NCBI GenBank assembly: GCA_903875605.1
Contig: CAIQWT010000097.1
Location: 62,001-126,000, forward strand
Length of the DNA stretch: 64,000 bases
Direction: 5' to 3'
Source: an uncultured Geobacteraceae bacterium
GTDB lineage: Bacteria; Desulfobacterota; Desulfuromonadia; Geobacterales; Pseudopelobacteraceae
Below, piece after piece: positions 18,688-27,107 of this stretch. The number at the start of each line of letters is the position of its first letter. Positions within the stretch are counted from its first letter, which is position 1. Below the pieces are notes generated by a model that searched no databases, was not told the DNA's origin, and was given only the letters and a program-made list of their open reading frames with translations. The position numbers and the translations under genes are program-made.

Positions 18688-19575
18688 TTATATAAGAAAA
18701 GTGTAGACAAGCGGCTTATGCTCTATCAGCGCGGTGAAGTCCCCAAGCAGGATGGCATCTTCTGCCAAGAGGGTTACTGCGATATGATCGCGCTCATCGG
18801 GAGGTAATTTCAGCTTGCGGAGCAGGTTTTCAAACTCGGCGATATCATTCATTCGACCCAGAAGCGACTGGTAATCTTTAAGCAGCTCGAGGAAAGAAGT
18901 ATACTCCCGATCCAGTATTTGGGAAATAAGTTCAAAGAAGTAGCGCCATTTTTTGATGGCGATACGTAGCGCATGGCGCGACGCTCGCTGTTCTGGTGCG
19001 GTTGAAACAGTGAGTAGATGGTGTATCGGCAGATACTGCCTGATGGAAACGTCAGAAAAATAGGCCAGAAGTGAGATGCTGTTCCGGGAGGTAAAGGAAT
19101 GCTCATTCACACCGGCAACTATTTTCCGGACTATTCGATCAAGAGCACGGTGATCAAACTCCTTGAGCACCTGACTTATAAGTTTTAATTCGCTTGATCG
19201 CTGCCCGGAAAGTCTGTGAAAAAGTTTGTCTCCAGCAGATATGTCTGTTTTCATACGCGCAGCAAAGAAAAGCCGGGCTTCGTCAACATTGCGCAGTCCG
19301 CCCAGTATCCGGGTGAGCATGCGGACACTTTTTCGCAGTTCTGTTTTGGCGCCTTTCGGCACAAATGGATAAAACAGCTCCAGCACAGCCCTGAAACGTC
19401 TTGAAGCAACGCGAAGGTCATGAATATCATCCGGATCGGATGTTATAATTGCGACCTTCCTTAAACGGAGTAATTCTTCCCACTGAGAAAAAAACACTCC
19501 CCTCGAGCGTTCCAGGATCGTCGCCGAATCAGGCCATAATCGGGAAGATTTTGACAACATCAGCTCAGACGACAA
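18688..19575 (-). CDS. CHAD domain protein
   Basis: 295 aa, all-helical. The CHAD signature is visible as DDIHDLRVASRRFRAVLELF near residues 53-72 and a second HALRIAIKKWRYFFEL near 200-215, with conserved His, Arg and Lys residues that bind polyphosphate in studied CHAD proteins. No enzymatic CYTH domain is fused. The gene overlaps sixA by 11 bp (19565-19575) and ends 9 bp before ppx. It probably recruits a partner to polyphosphate granules. Confidence 0.88.
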   Translation of the reverse strand: MSSELMLSKSSRLWPDSATILERSRGVFFSQWEELLRLRKVAIITSDPDDIHDLRVASRRFRAVLELFYPFVPKGAKTELRKSVRMLTRILGGLRNVDEARLFFAARMKTDISAGDKLFHRLSGQRSSELKLISQVLKEFDHRALDRIVRKIVAGVNEHSFTSRNSISLLAYFSDVSIRQYLPIHHLLTVSTAPEQRASRHALRIAIKKWRYFFELISQILDREYTSFLELLKDYQSLLGRMNDIAEFENLLRKLKLPPDERDHIAVTLLAEDAILLGDFTALIEHKPLVYTFLI

Positions 19576-20086
19576 CCGGCGGAAATGCTTTTTTGAACGA
19601 CGAAACCCTTTTCTTGCCCGGGGCTAAATACCAGAGAAAACCTGCCGGTCGTTCATCAGTACCATGGTCAAGCTTCAGAGTAACGCACGCCCCTTTTTTC
19701 AGCGAAATTGTTTCGTCCCCGCGCCCGAGTAAAGCCGTAACCAGTGAACCTAGGTGCGGTTCGTGGCCAACCAGCAGAACCCGCTTGGCATTTTTGCATT
19801 CCTTCAGGTGTGCAATCAACTCACTAACATCAGCCCCCGGAAGAAGTAATCCGCTTGCGACTACCACGTTTTTCCGGCAGGCTTTTTCAGCAGCTATTTC
19901 AGCAGTCTGAACAGAACGTGTAAGCGGACTGGTAAGGGTCAGGCGCGGTTTTGGACCGAACTTGGAAATTGATGCACTCATTTTTTTCGCAACGGACCGG
20001 CCACTTTCAGTCAAATAGCGCCACTCATCCTGTAAAGATTCACTTCCATCCACCGCCTCAGCATGCCGCATTACATATAAAATCAT
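19565..20086 (-). CDS. sixA: Phosphohistidine phosphatase SixA-like
   Basis: About 173 aa of the histidine phosphatase superfamily. The RHG catalytic motif appears as MRHAEAV near the N-terminus, then SPLTRSVQTAEIA and LLVGHEPHLGSLV. SixA removes phosphate from phosphohistidine in signalling or phosphotransfer proteins. ATG 20086 is used because TTGGAGGGCGTC precedes it. It heads the sixA-CHAD-ppx group and overlaps the CHAD gene. A broader phosphoester substrate is also possible. Confidence 0.87.
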   Translation of the reverse strand: MILYVMRHAEAVDGSESLQDEWRYLTESGRSVAKKMSASISKFGPKPRLTLTSPLTRSVQTAEIAAEKACRKNVVVASGLLLPGADVSELIAHLKECKNAKRVLLVGHEPHLGSLVTALLGRGDETISLKKGACVTLKLDHGTDERPAGFLWYLAPGKKRVSSFKKAFPPVVV

Positions 20087-20168
20087 GACGCCCTCCAATT
20101 GTTTGGTAGTAATACCCAAATATTATAGACCTCCTTAACCGCATTGCAACAGCAGTTATAAATGTTCA

Positions 20169-20187
20169 CCTGATTGTAACAATCAGG
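20169..20187. promoter_or_regulatory. Perfect 9-bp inverted repeat between GH3 and sixA
   Basis: CCTGATTGT-A-ACAATCAGG lies about 80 bp upstream of sixA and 94 bp beyond the end of the GH3 gene, both on the minus strand. It has no T tract, so an operator is at least as likely as a terminator. No regulator can be named. Confidence 0.35.
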
Positions 20188-20280
20188 GCCCTTCCACGCA
20201 GAAGTGTCAATTCCCTGAGAAAGGTTATGTAACACAATTATGTGACCTTGACGCATTCAGCTACAGACCGGCATCAGGTT

Positions 20281-21867
20281 CTATTTAAATGCGGGATCTG
20301 CCTGAAAGCCACAGAGACTGGCGATCATTGAAGAATCAGGAGTCGGGTCTATATGCGGAATTTTGCTCTGTCCACCAAGCTTGCCACGTTCCAGTTGTGA
20401 CCATTGATAGATGCCGTCTTCCGGCATCAACATCACAACAGGTGCGTTGATGCGCCCCTGACTCCTGAATGCGGCATAATCGGCATTCAGCTCACACAGG
20501 GTAGCATCAAGTATTCGAGTCGCATCAGCAACATCCACAACATCCTGCACTGCCAGCACCCATTGGTGTCGCCGCGCCGGAATATCTGCCCCGACCATGA
20601 ACTCGCGTACATTCCAGTGATCATTTAGATTGAGATTGGCAACGGCCAGTTCTACCTCAGCCTGAGTGACCTTCTCCTCCAGTTTATCAAGGAATCTGTC
20701 TCGACCGGTGAACTCGATATAGTGAGGAGACGTTGCGGTAAAGCAGATCGTGTCACCGATATGGTAGCGCCACAACCCGGAGCATGTGCTGAGGATGACT
20801 GCATAGCGCTGGCCAGTTTCAACCTCCTCAAGCGGTATTGCATCCGCAAAGGGAGCCGGTTTCCCCTGGCTATCCAGATCTTCAAAGCGGACAAATTCAA
20901 AAAAAGTCCCGTAATACGGGGTCAGGCGCATCTGCTGCTCGCCAAATTGCTGAAACGCCATAAACGCTTCGGATGAAGGGAGCAACTCCAGCAGATGCGG
21001 CAGTCTGCCTTCAAAAAGATTTTCCAGTTCATTCCTGTACGGCTTAATACTGGTGCCGCCATGGATTATCAGTTCAAGATTCGGCAGTAGTTCATGAAGA
21101 GGTTTCCCGCTGATCTCCCCACAGCGTTTCAACAGCAGAATGATCCAGGGAGGCACACCGGAGATAACGCGGATATTGTCATCACGCAGCAACATCTCAG
21201 CCATGGCCTGCAGTTTTTCTTCCCAGGGGAGTGCGGATATTACGGCACCAGGCTCTACAAAGGGAGTGAGATAACAGGGACGAAAACGGAGTGTAAGGGC
21301 ACTCATGTCACCGGACCAGACTCCGCGCCTGACTTTGTTCAGGGTAGTTGATCCGGACATGTAAAGAATTTTGCCGTTCAGTATCTTTGATTCAGGATTT
21401 GCAGTTAGATAACACGCCATCATGTCGAGGGCGGCACGACGGTTTTCGGCGAACATCCGGCTTGAGAAAGGTATGAATTTGCTTGGAGCTGTTGTTCCTG
21501 ACGTTTCACAGAACATCTTGATGCTGCCAGGCCAGGTTATGTTGTCCAGATCAGGAGCTGAATGCCCTAAGGGGTCAGCGGCCTGATTGCCGTAGAAATA
21601 ATCCGTCATAAAATCATGATATGAGCGGATCGGCACATGACTTTTGTAGTAATTATAGGCAACGTCAAAGCGCCTGTTGTTGAGTCCGGCGAAGCTGTTA
21701 TCCCTGCCGAATTTTGTTGCAGACGCAGTCGCAATCAATTCATGAAATATCCGTTGCTGGGCAGCCAACGGGTCCTGTTTATTAAACTGAGTTGCCCGTT
21801 TTACTGCATACGAATGAAGTTGCTTCTGTAGTAAGCGGTTTTTTTGCAACCTTGCAATCATACCCAT
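20281..21867 (-). CDS. GH3 auxin-responsive family protein (acyl-amido synthetase type)
   Basis: 528 aa. Plant GH3 enzymes adenylate carboxylic acids and join them to amino acids. Conserved features here are an ATP-binding loop CETSGTTAPSKFIPFSS near 119-135, ILYMSGSTTL, a YHIGDT motif and the C-terminal hinge FTGRDRFLDKLEEKV. Bacterial members are widespread, with few known substrates. The ATG (21865-21867) follows immediately after the TAG of the upstream alpha/beta hydrolase gene, implying coupling. The acid and amine partners are unknown. Confidence 0.87.
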   Translation of the reverse strand: MGMIARLQKNRLLQKQLHSYAVKRATQFNKQDPLAAQQRIFHELIATASATKFGRDNSFAGLNNRRFDVAYNYYKSHVPIRSYHDFMTDYFYGNQAADPLGHSAPDLDNITWPGSIKMFCETSGTTAPSKFIPFSSRMFAENRRAALDMMACYLTANPESKILNGKILYMSGSTTLNKVRRGVWSGDMSALTLRFRPCYLTPFVEPGAVISALPWEEKLQAMAEMLLRDDNIRVISGVPPWIILLLKRCGEISGKPLHELLPNLELIIHGGTSIKPYRNELENLFEGRLPHLLELLPSSEAFMAFQQFGEQQMRLTPYYGTFFEFVRFEDLDSQGKPAPFADAIPLEEVETGQRYAVILSTCSGLWRYHIGDTICFTATSPHYIEFTGRDRFLDKLEEKVTQAEVELAVANLNLNDHWNVREFMVGADIPARRHQWVLAVQDVVDVADATRILDATLCELNADYAAFRSQGRINAPVVMLMPEDGIYQWSQLERGKLGGQSKIPHIDPTPDSSMIASLCGFQADPAFK

Positions 21868-22944
21868 CTAAACCGCCAACTTTAGACGTGGGTAAAGAAG
21901 TTTGCCGTACCAGCTCTCCAGTAGGGCGTTGTAAGCTTCATGGTGAAAGATGAGTGAAGCGTGGGCAACACCATCGCCTGCAATATGGGATCTCACTGTT
22001 TTTACCAGACAAGAGGGAAATAGTTTTGAATAGAGTGAGGAATCACCGAACATCTTCAGAGTTGGTGAGGATGAGACCAGAATATCCGATTCGTTTTCGG
22101 CAAGGAGCGTTAGTACCGGGCCGGAGAAAAGTGAACTGGACTCTAACGGAAAGATGAAATCCCGCAGTGCTGTAACTCTTTCAAAGCCGCCACGAGCGGT
22201 GGTGTATTCTATTACGTCATTTATTTTTTTTCGAATGGCAAGATGGCGAACGCTGAGAGTGCGGTTTTCAGCTCCGGCATTGAAAAGCGCTTGAAAACAA
22301 CGACGTGAGCGCTCTATCTGCTTACCTATCTCCGTCTCATTGGACGGGTCAGCAGCAACAATTTTTTTGAGATTACTTTCGAGTATTCTCAAACCGGTCT
22401 GTTTTTGATCACTCCGGCGAATAAGATCTTCGGTTGTGATAACCGGACTTACTAAAATCAGGCCACGAATTCTTTCATGCACCTGCTCATCAGCATTTTT
22501 CAGAAAGTTGGCGAGCAGACCGCAGCCAAAGCTGACCGCTAATATCAGAGGCTTTTGACCTTTTAGCGCGAGATCCTCAATCAAATCAGTCATTTGGGCA
22601 CTGAACATCTCCTTACAAAAACCATTACGTGCATAGTTTACATAGTAGATCGAGCCATGCTGGCGCAGTAATTTCCGTTGAAACTCTACCGTTTCAGTCG
22701 CGTCAGGAACAAAACCACCCAACACAATTGTCGGTACTGTTCCGGCGCCTTTTTCCCTGAAGATTTGACAGCGCGATTTGAGGGCCTCTTGCTTCCGCTC
22801 AAGAAGGGCAAACTCGCGGTGACGTAATTTGGGGGCGAAACGCTTGAAAGATATTCCGCGAATGAAACCTGCGGCAGCGGTGAATGCGGAGATCACCTGA
22901 CTATTGCCCTTCACAACCCGAAGTTTTGCCGTTCTGTCGCTCAT
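21868..22944 (-). CDS. Alpha/beta hydrolase-like protein
   Basis: 358 aa. A nucleophile elbow AVSFGCG fits the G-x-S-x-G pattern of alpha/beta hydrolases, preceded by a VLGGFVPDA strand/loop and followed by RGLILVSPVI. A late H-rich segment (SHIAGDGVAHASLIFHHEAY) may carry the catalytic His. ATG 22944 has TGGAGGACGT just upstream, better than ATG 22962. It directly abuts the GH3 gene, suggesting it releases or prepares the GH3 acid or conjugate; that is inference. Confidence 0.75.
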   Translation of the reverse strand: MSDRTAKLRVVKGNSQVISAFTAAAGFIRGISFKRFAPKLRHREFALLERKQEALKSRCQIFREKGAGTVPTIVLGGFVPDATETVEFQRKLLRQHGSIYYVNYARNGFCKEMFSAQMTDLIEDLALKGQKPLILAVSFGCGLLANFLKNADEQVHERIRGLILVSPVITTEDLIRRSDQKQTGLRILESNLKKIVAADPSNETEIGKQIERSRRCFQALFNAGAENRTLSVRHLAIRKKINDVIEYTTARGGFERVTALRDFIFPLESSSLFSGPVLTLLAENESDILVSSSPTLKMFGDSSLYSKLFPSCLVKTVRSHIAGDGVAHASLIFHHEAYNALLESWYGKLLYPRLKLAV

Positions 22945-23224
22945 ACGTCCTCCAGTTGTCATTTGGAGGTGATACTAGCATTGTCAAGTTACATCCATAT
23001 TGCGGGCGTGTGAATGTTTTGAAAATTTATGAGCTACTTTTTATCTACGCGCGCATCCACCCTTCGTTGTCTCTCTACTTCGCTAGAATAACAGCTCTCT
23101 TTGTTTTCTACTTGTCATTCGACAACCGATATGCCTAGATTGCTCCTCCTGAACCGGGTAAATACTTTTTAAAATAATGCGGCTTAAAAGCCGGCTTAAC
23201 CACGCAGTTAGTGGAAGGATTTCA

Positions 23225-24586
23225 ATGAACAAGTCAATGTACGCCTCATTACTTACGGCAGCATTTTTATGTGCGATACCCGTGGGCTGCTTTGCTGTGG
23301 ACAAGCAGCTAACAGCAGAAAAGCCCTTAGCCGAAGCTTTTCGCACCATACTGAATAAGGAAATATCCACACTCAATATACCAATTGAAATGTCGACAGA
23401 CGAACTCGCTAAAGTCCTGAACCTGACCATCCGTAAAGAGCTGTACAAAGGAGCGACCAAGAGCAAATCGGTATCCACTGACGTTATGCGCAACGGGCCG
23501 ATAGTTGTCAGCGCCGCCGATAATTTTTTGTATATCACCCTGCCTGTTGCCATGTCGCTAAGCTACGGTATGTTCGAAACAAAGCCTATTCCACTTAAAT
23601 TAAAATTTAAGGCGACCGCAAGCATCTCTACAGACTGGCGCCTGCAAACTGATATTTTTTATCTGGGAGTGAGCGATCTGCTTGCCGAAGAGGTCGGCAT
23701 CGGGCCACTGTCGTTCAAGCCGCGCAGTATTATTGAGGGGATAACGCAGCCGGTGCAGAAGTTATTATCTGACATGATCGCGCAAAAGATCAAAGATATG
23801 CTCCCCTTGAAAACGCAGGTTTCCAAGGTCTGGAACAGTTCCCAGGTGCCGTTTTTACTCGATAAAAACAATAACACCTGGCTGTTGTTAACTCCGCAGG
23901 AGGTGATGCTCTACCCGCTTTATGCCCAGAATAACCGGGTGAAACTAAGCGTTGGTATCAGTACTCTTGCCGAGCTTGTTGTTGGACCGGAACCGGCATC
24001 ACCTAAACTCCGGCCTTTGCCTAATCTGAAGCTGGTAAATACGTTTGACAAAACCTTCCGCGTCGCACTGAACGCGGACCTTTATTACAAGGATCTGCGT
24101 GCCATTTCAGCGCCATTGCTACTTAACAAACAATTCGACGTAGATGGGAAAAGCATCACTATTAAAGAGTTTGATCTGTATGGAAACGGCGACAAGCTGG
24201 TCGTTAAACTTGAAACTGCCGGTGCACTGGACGGCATCATATATTTAACTGGAAAGCCGGTTTTCAACCTTCAAACCGGTGTCTTTTCCGTAGAAGATGT
24301 GGATTTTGATATGCTGACTCAAAGTCTGTTGATGAAATCGGCTGACTGGTTTCTTCATGGTACTATCAGGAGCATGATTCAGGAAAAACTAAACCTGAAC
24401 CTTACCAGACAGCTGGAGCAATCGCGCCAAATTGCTGCCAAAGCACTTACCCGTGTGCAGTTGATGGATCATCTCTTTCTAAAATGCGATATCAAAAATT
24501 TGAAGTTTAACGAAGTGATTGTACAGCAGGATAAAATAGCCATAAAGATATACACGGAGGGCGAATCAGCCATTCTGTTTCAGTAA
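23225..24586 (+). CDS. DUF4403-family exported protein
   Basis: 453 aa with a signal peptide (SMYASLLTAAFLCAIPVGCFA). The mature part follows the DUF4403 layout: STLNIPIEMSTDELAKVLN, LYKG, then long beta-strand-rich stretches (TASISTDWRL, VDFDMLTQSLL) and a C-terminal amphipathic region. DUF4403 proteins are envelope proteins of unknown function with a lipid-binding-like fold suspected. ATG 23225 has GGAAGG upstream; a longer frame from 23177 lacks a signal. Confidence 0.8.
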   Translation: MNKSMYASLLTAAFLCAIPVGCFAVDKQLTAEKPLAEAFRTILNKEISTLNIPIEMSTDELAKVLNLTIRKELYKGATKSKSVSTDVMRNGPIVVSAADNFLYITLPVAMSLSYGMFETKPIPLKLKFKATASISTDWRLQTDIFYLGVSDLLAEEVGIGPLSFKPRSIIEGITQPVQKLLSDMIAQKIKDMLPLKTQVSKVWNSSQVPFLLDKNNNTWLLLTPQEVMLYPLYAQNNRVKLSVGISTLAELVVGPEPASPKLRPLPNLKLVNTFDKTFRVALNADLYYKDLRAISAPLLLNKQFDVDGKSITIKEFDLYGNGDKLVVKLETAGALDGIIYLTGKPVFNLQTGVFSVEDVDFDMLTQSLLMKSADWFLHGTIRSMIQEKLNLNLTRQLEQSRQIAAKALTRVQLMDHLFLKCDIKNLKFNEVIVQQDKIAIKIYTEGESAILFQ

Positions 24587-24662
24587 CCAATCATTCCCGG
24601 AGCGGGTGTCAGGGGCATTCAGGACTGCAAACGGAGCCACTCTGCTATTGCAACCTCTGAAT

Positions 24663-24881
24663 TTATTGCGCCTGTTTTTTGGAGTCCTGCCGATATTTAT
24701 CATAATTATCATAACTCATATTAGCCCTGTCCAGGCACTGCTGTATCTGTGTCTGGATGGGATTGTCATAACACTTCCTACGCTGTTCCTCCTGAAAACC
24801 AGTATACCAGGCACGATAAGTACATCCCTGCAACGATATGCCAATACAGACTGAAATTAAAGGGATCAGAATCCGAATCAT
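24663..24881 (-). CDS. Small lipoprotein (72 aa)
   Basis: A short signal sequence (RILIPLISVCIGIS) ends in a lipobox LQGC with the lipid-attachment Cys at residue 19. The mature part is charged with CYDNP...QCLDRANMSYDNY, a Cys/Tyr-Asp pattern that recurs in small uncharacterised proteobacterial lipoproteins. It converges with the DUF4403 gene. Function unknown. Confidence 0.7.
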   Translation of the reverse strand: MIRILIPLISVCIGISLQGCTYRAWYTGFQEEQRRKCYDNPIQTQIQQCLDRANMSYDNYDKYRQDSKKQAQ

Positions 24882-25001
24882 ACTAACTCCATTTCTACGT
24901 CAAAAACTTTATCAAGGCGGTGAGGATCGAGTAAACGGGGCGTACACTTCTTACTCTGAATAATCGATGACTATCCAGCGAAGATGTTTTTTCGCCAAAG
25001 A

Positions 25002-25658
25002 TTACACCTGCACAATACATGCAGCACTATCGAAACGAGGGATATTTACCAGATCCGGGACAGGGTGGGCATACATTAATTCGGCAGGGTAGGACTGATA
25101 TAGTTTCTCCAGTTCATGCGGATCATGCATATTTCTGCTCAGCCAGCGACTATAGTCCTCTGGCTTTAGAATTACCGGCATCCGATCGTGGATAGGTTTT
25201 ACGATATCGTTCGCTTCTGTGGTCAAAATGCAACACGTATTCAACTCACTCCCATCCCCTGACTTCCGTGTTTCCCACAATCCGGCGAATCCCATCACCG
25301 AACTATTCAACAGACGAATATAATAAGGTTGCTTACGGTCACCTTGAGGCATCCATTCATAAAAGCCTGATGCAGGTATAATACACCTGTTATATTTAAT
25401 TGCATGGCGAAAGGTCGGTTTCTCACTAACGGTTTCCGATCTGGCATTGATAGGAGCGTGAGTAACATCTTCGAACCAGTTTGGAAGTAAGCCCCATTTC
25501 AGGTTGTCTAACTGATTATGTTCACCAATGTGTCGGACTGTCGCTACGGCTTGACTTGGAGCGATATTGAATCGTGGTTCGATCTGTGGGACTTCCTGTA
25601 AGTCAAAGATTTTCGCCAGTACTTCTTGACTAACATTTAGAGTAAATCTACCGCACAT
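25002..25658 (-). CDS. SRAP (HMCES/YedK) abasic-site protein
   Basis: 218 aa. The protein begins MCGRF, whose Cys2 forms a stable link to abasic sites in single-stranded DNA after Met removal. Other family features are RFNIAPSQ, LKWGLLPNWF, NARSETV, RCIIPASGFYEW and the late HDRMPVIL (catalytic His). ATG 25658 places Cys at position 2 and has AGAGGTGATACTC ahead of it; the longer frame to 25688 would not. It protects replication forks at abasic sites. Single gene, no operon seen. Confidence 0.93.
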   Translation of the reverse strand: MCGRFTLNVSQEVLAKIFDLQEVPQIEPRFNIAPSQAVATVRHIGEHNQLDNLKWGLLPNWFEDVTHAPINARSETVSEKPTFRHAIKYNRCIIPASGFYEWMPQGDRKQPYYIRLLNSSVMGFAGLWETRKSGDGSELNTCCILTTEANDIVKPIHDRMPVILKPEDYSRWLSRNMHDPHELEKLYQSYPAELMYAHPVPDLVNIPRFDSAACIVQV

Positions 25659-25788
25659 GAGTATCACCTCTTTGATATTGTAGTCCATTGTAGCTAGAAG
25701 AATTCATCTTTGCAACTCATCTGGTCTCAGTTCAATTCATCAGCGTATCCTTTTTCCCGTTTTATGTGGTGCCTCTGGAAACAGTATC

Positions 25789-26130
25789 ATGATTAGTCAG
25801 ATTGCAAGCGACTCATCTCAAGTTGTTACAGCTGTAGTCCAGCTTAACGCCATTGCTGAACAGATTGCTACCGGTGCTGAAGAAGTTGCAGCCCAAGCTG
25901 GTACGGTTGCTACAGCTGGAGAGAAAATGTCAGCTACAGGGCAGAGGTTTTGCGTTGGTTGCAGATGAAGTTCGCGCCTTGAAAGAGCGTACAACACGTG
26001 CGACCCGTGAAATTGTCGAAATGATTAAAGCCATCAGAAGGAAACCAAAAATGCCGTTACCGCTATGGAAATGGGAGTTCATCAGGTAGATGAGGGGACA
26101 GGAGAAGCGGCCAGAGCTGAGGATATTTAA
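25789..26130 (+). pseudogene. Decayed methyl-accepting chemotaxis protein fragment
   Basis: Two frames carry pieces of a chemoreceptor signalling domain. From 25789 the frame gives residues such as VVQLNAIAEQIATGAEEVAAQ, typical of a chemoreceptor coiled coil. After 25938 another frame gives GFALVADEVRALKERTTRATREI, matching the conserved region after the hairpin tip, and a third frame gives VHQVDEGTGEA. An internal part is missing between the first two pieces and frames shift at least twice. The 5' receptor part is absent. No function is expected. Confidence 0.75.
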
Positions 26131-27107
26131 GGTCTGTTCCGAATTGAAACCAATCTGTTTGGCGCAACATTTTCGCGGGCACACCAGAATTCTTCCAGTT
26201 CTTCAACAAGCAACCGGTCCAGTCCGGAATCCCTGATGAATTCTTCTCTTAATCCGGCATCACTCTGCGAAACAATTATGGGAAGCAACGTGTTCATGTA
26301 CATCAGGGAACTCTTTGCGAGCCGCAGACCGACGTCGAAAAGGCTGTCCGGGATATCCCCGTTGAGGAGCCGTTTGTGCCGCAACTCTATTGATACAATC
26401 CGCTTGATTGTATCCCGCTCCCCGTCGCCGGCCAACCACCCGTAACTGCTCCCGATTGCCTCCTGTAAGCTGGTCACAACACTAACTAGGATCTGTTCTT
26501 CCCGCTCTATCCGCTCCAAACGCTGTTGAATGTCATGTATGGTTCCCGTGTTCTGTGAAAGACATTCAAGGCCATCCAGAAGATTGGTTAAACGTTTCCG
26601 TCCCATCCTGCCCGGCAGGTCGCTGGCAATGAGATCATCAAGCAGCAATTCTCTGAAAAGCCCCGGCTTGATTGCGTTCAGCTCGTTCCAGCTGGCTGAA
26701 AGAACATTCAACGTTTCACTATCAGGAATACCGCGGGCAAAAAATACCATTTTATTGATGCGCCGGGATGCTTCCTCCATCCGGTGAAGTATATCCACCA
26801 AACGGTGAAAGTTCTTCCGTCCGGTTTTACCGGAAGCATTGGTATCATCAAGACGTTCATCGCAATAAGTACCGACATCGAGCATGAGTCGTTCAAAGCG
26901 CTGATCGTTCTGCTTAATTGCTTCTTTCTTCGCCAGAAGAATCGACAGGATAACAGAATCCGGGAGATCACTCCCGGCCGCAGTGGAAAACATGAAATAG
27001 GTCGCGAGCGACTGACGGGTCTGTTCAAGTGATGTCATGGCCATGATTTGAACCGGTATATATGATTCTGTTGGTAACGCATGAAGATTCATCGTCGGGA
27101 CAGCCAT
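26127..27107 (-). CDS. Uncharacterised helical protein (326 aa) downstream of pseudokinase gene
   Basis: I recognise no domain. The protein is mostly helical and charged, with repeated Leu/Arg-rich segments such as DILHRMEEASRRINKMVFF and LERIEREEQILVSVV. No signal peptide or membrane span is seen. ATG 27107 follows AGGG by 7 nt. The start overlaps the end of the kinase-PstS-OmpA gene by 19 bp, so co-translation is likely and a shared pathway is plausible. Its stop lies against the chemoreceptor remnant. Confidence 0.65.
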   Translation of the reverse strand: MAVPTMNLHALPTESYIPVQIMAMTSLEQTRQSLATYFMFSTAAGSDLPDSVILSILLAKKEAIKQNDQRFERLMLDVGTYCDERLDDTNASGKTGRKNFHRLVDILHRMEEASRRINKMVFFARGIPDSETLNVLSASWNELNAIKPGLFRELLLDDLIASDLPGRMGRKRLTNLLDGLECLSQNTGTIHDIQQRLERIEREEQILVSVVTSLQEAIGSSYGWLAGDGERDTIKRIVSIELRHKRLLNGDIPDSLFDVGLRLAKSSLMYMNTLLPIIVSQSDAGLREEFIRDSGLDRLLVEELEEFWCARENVAPNRLVSIRNRP

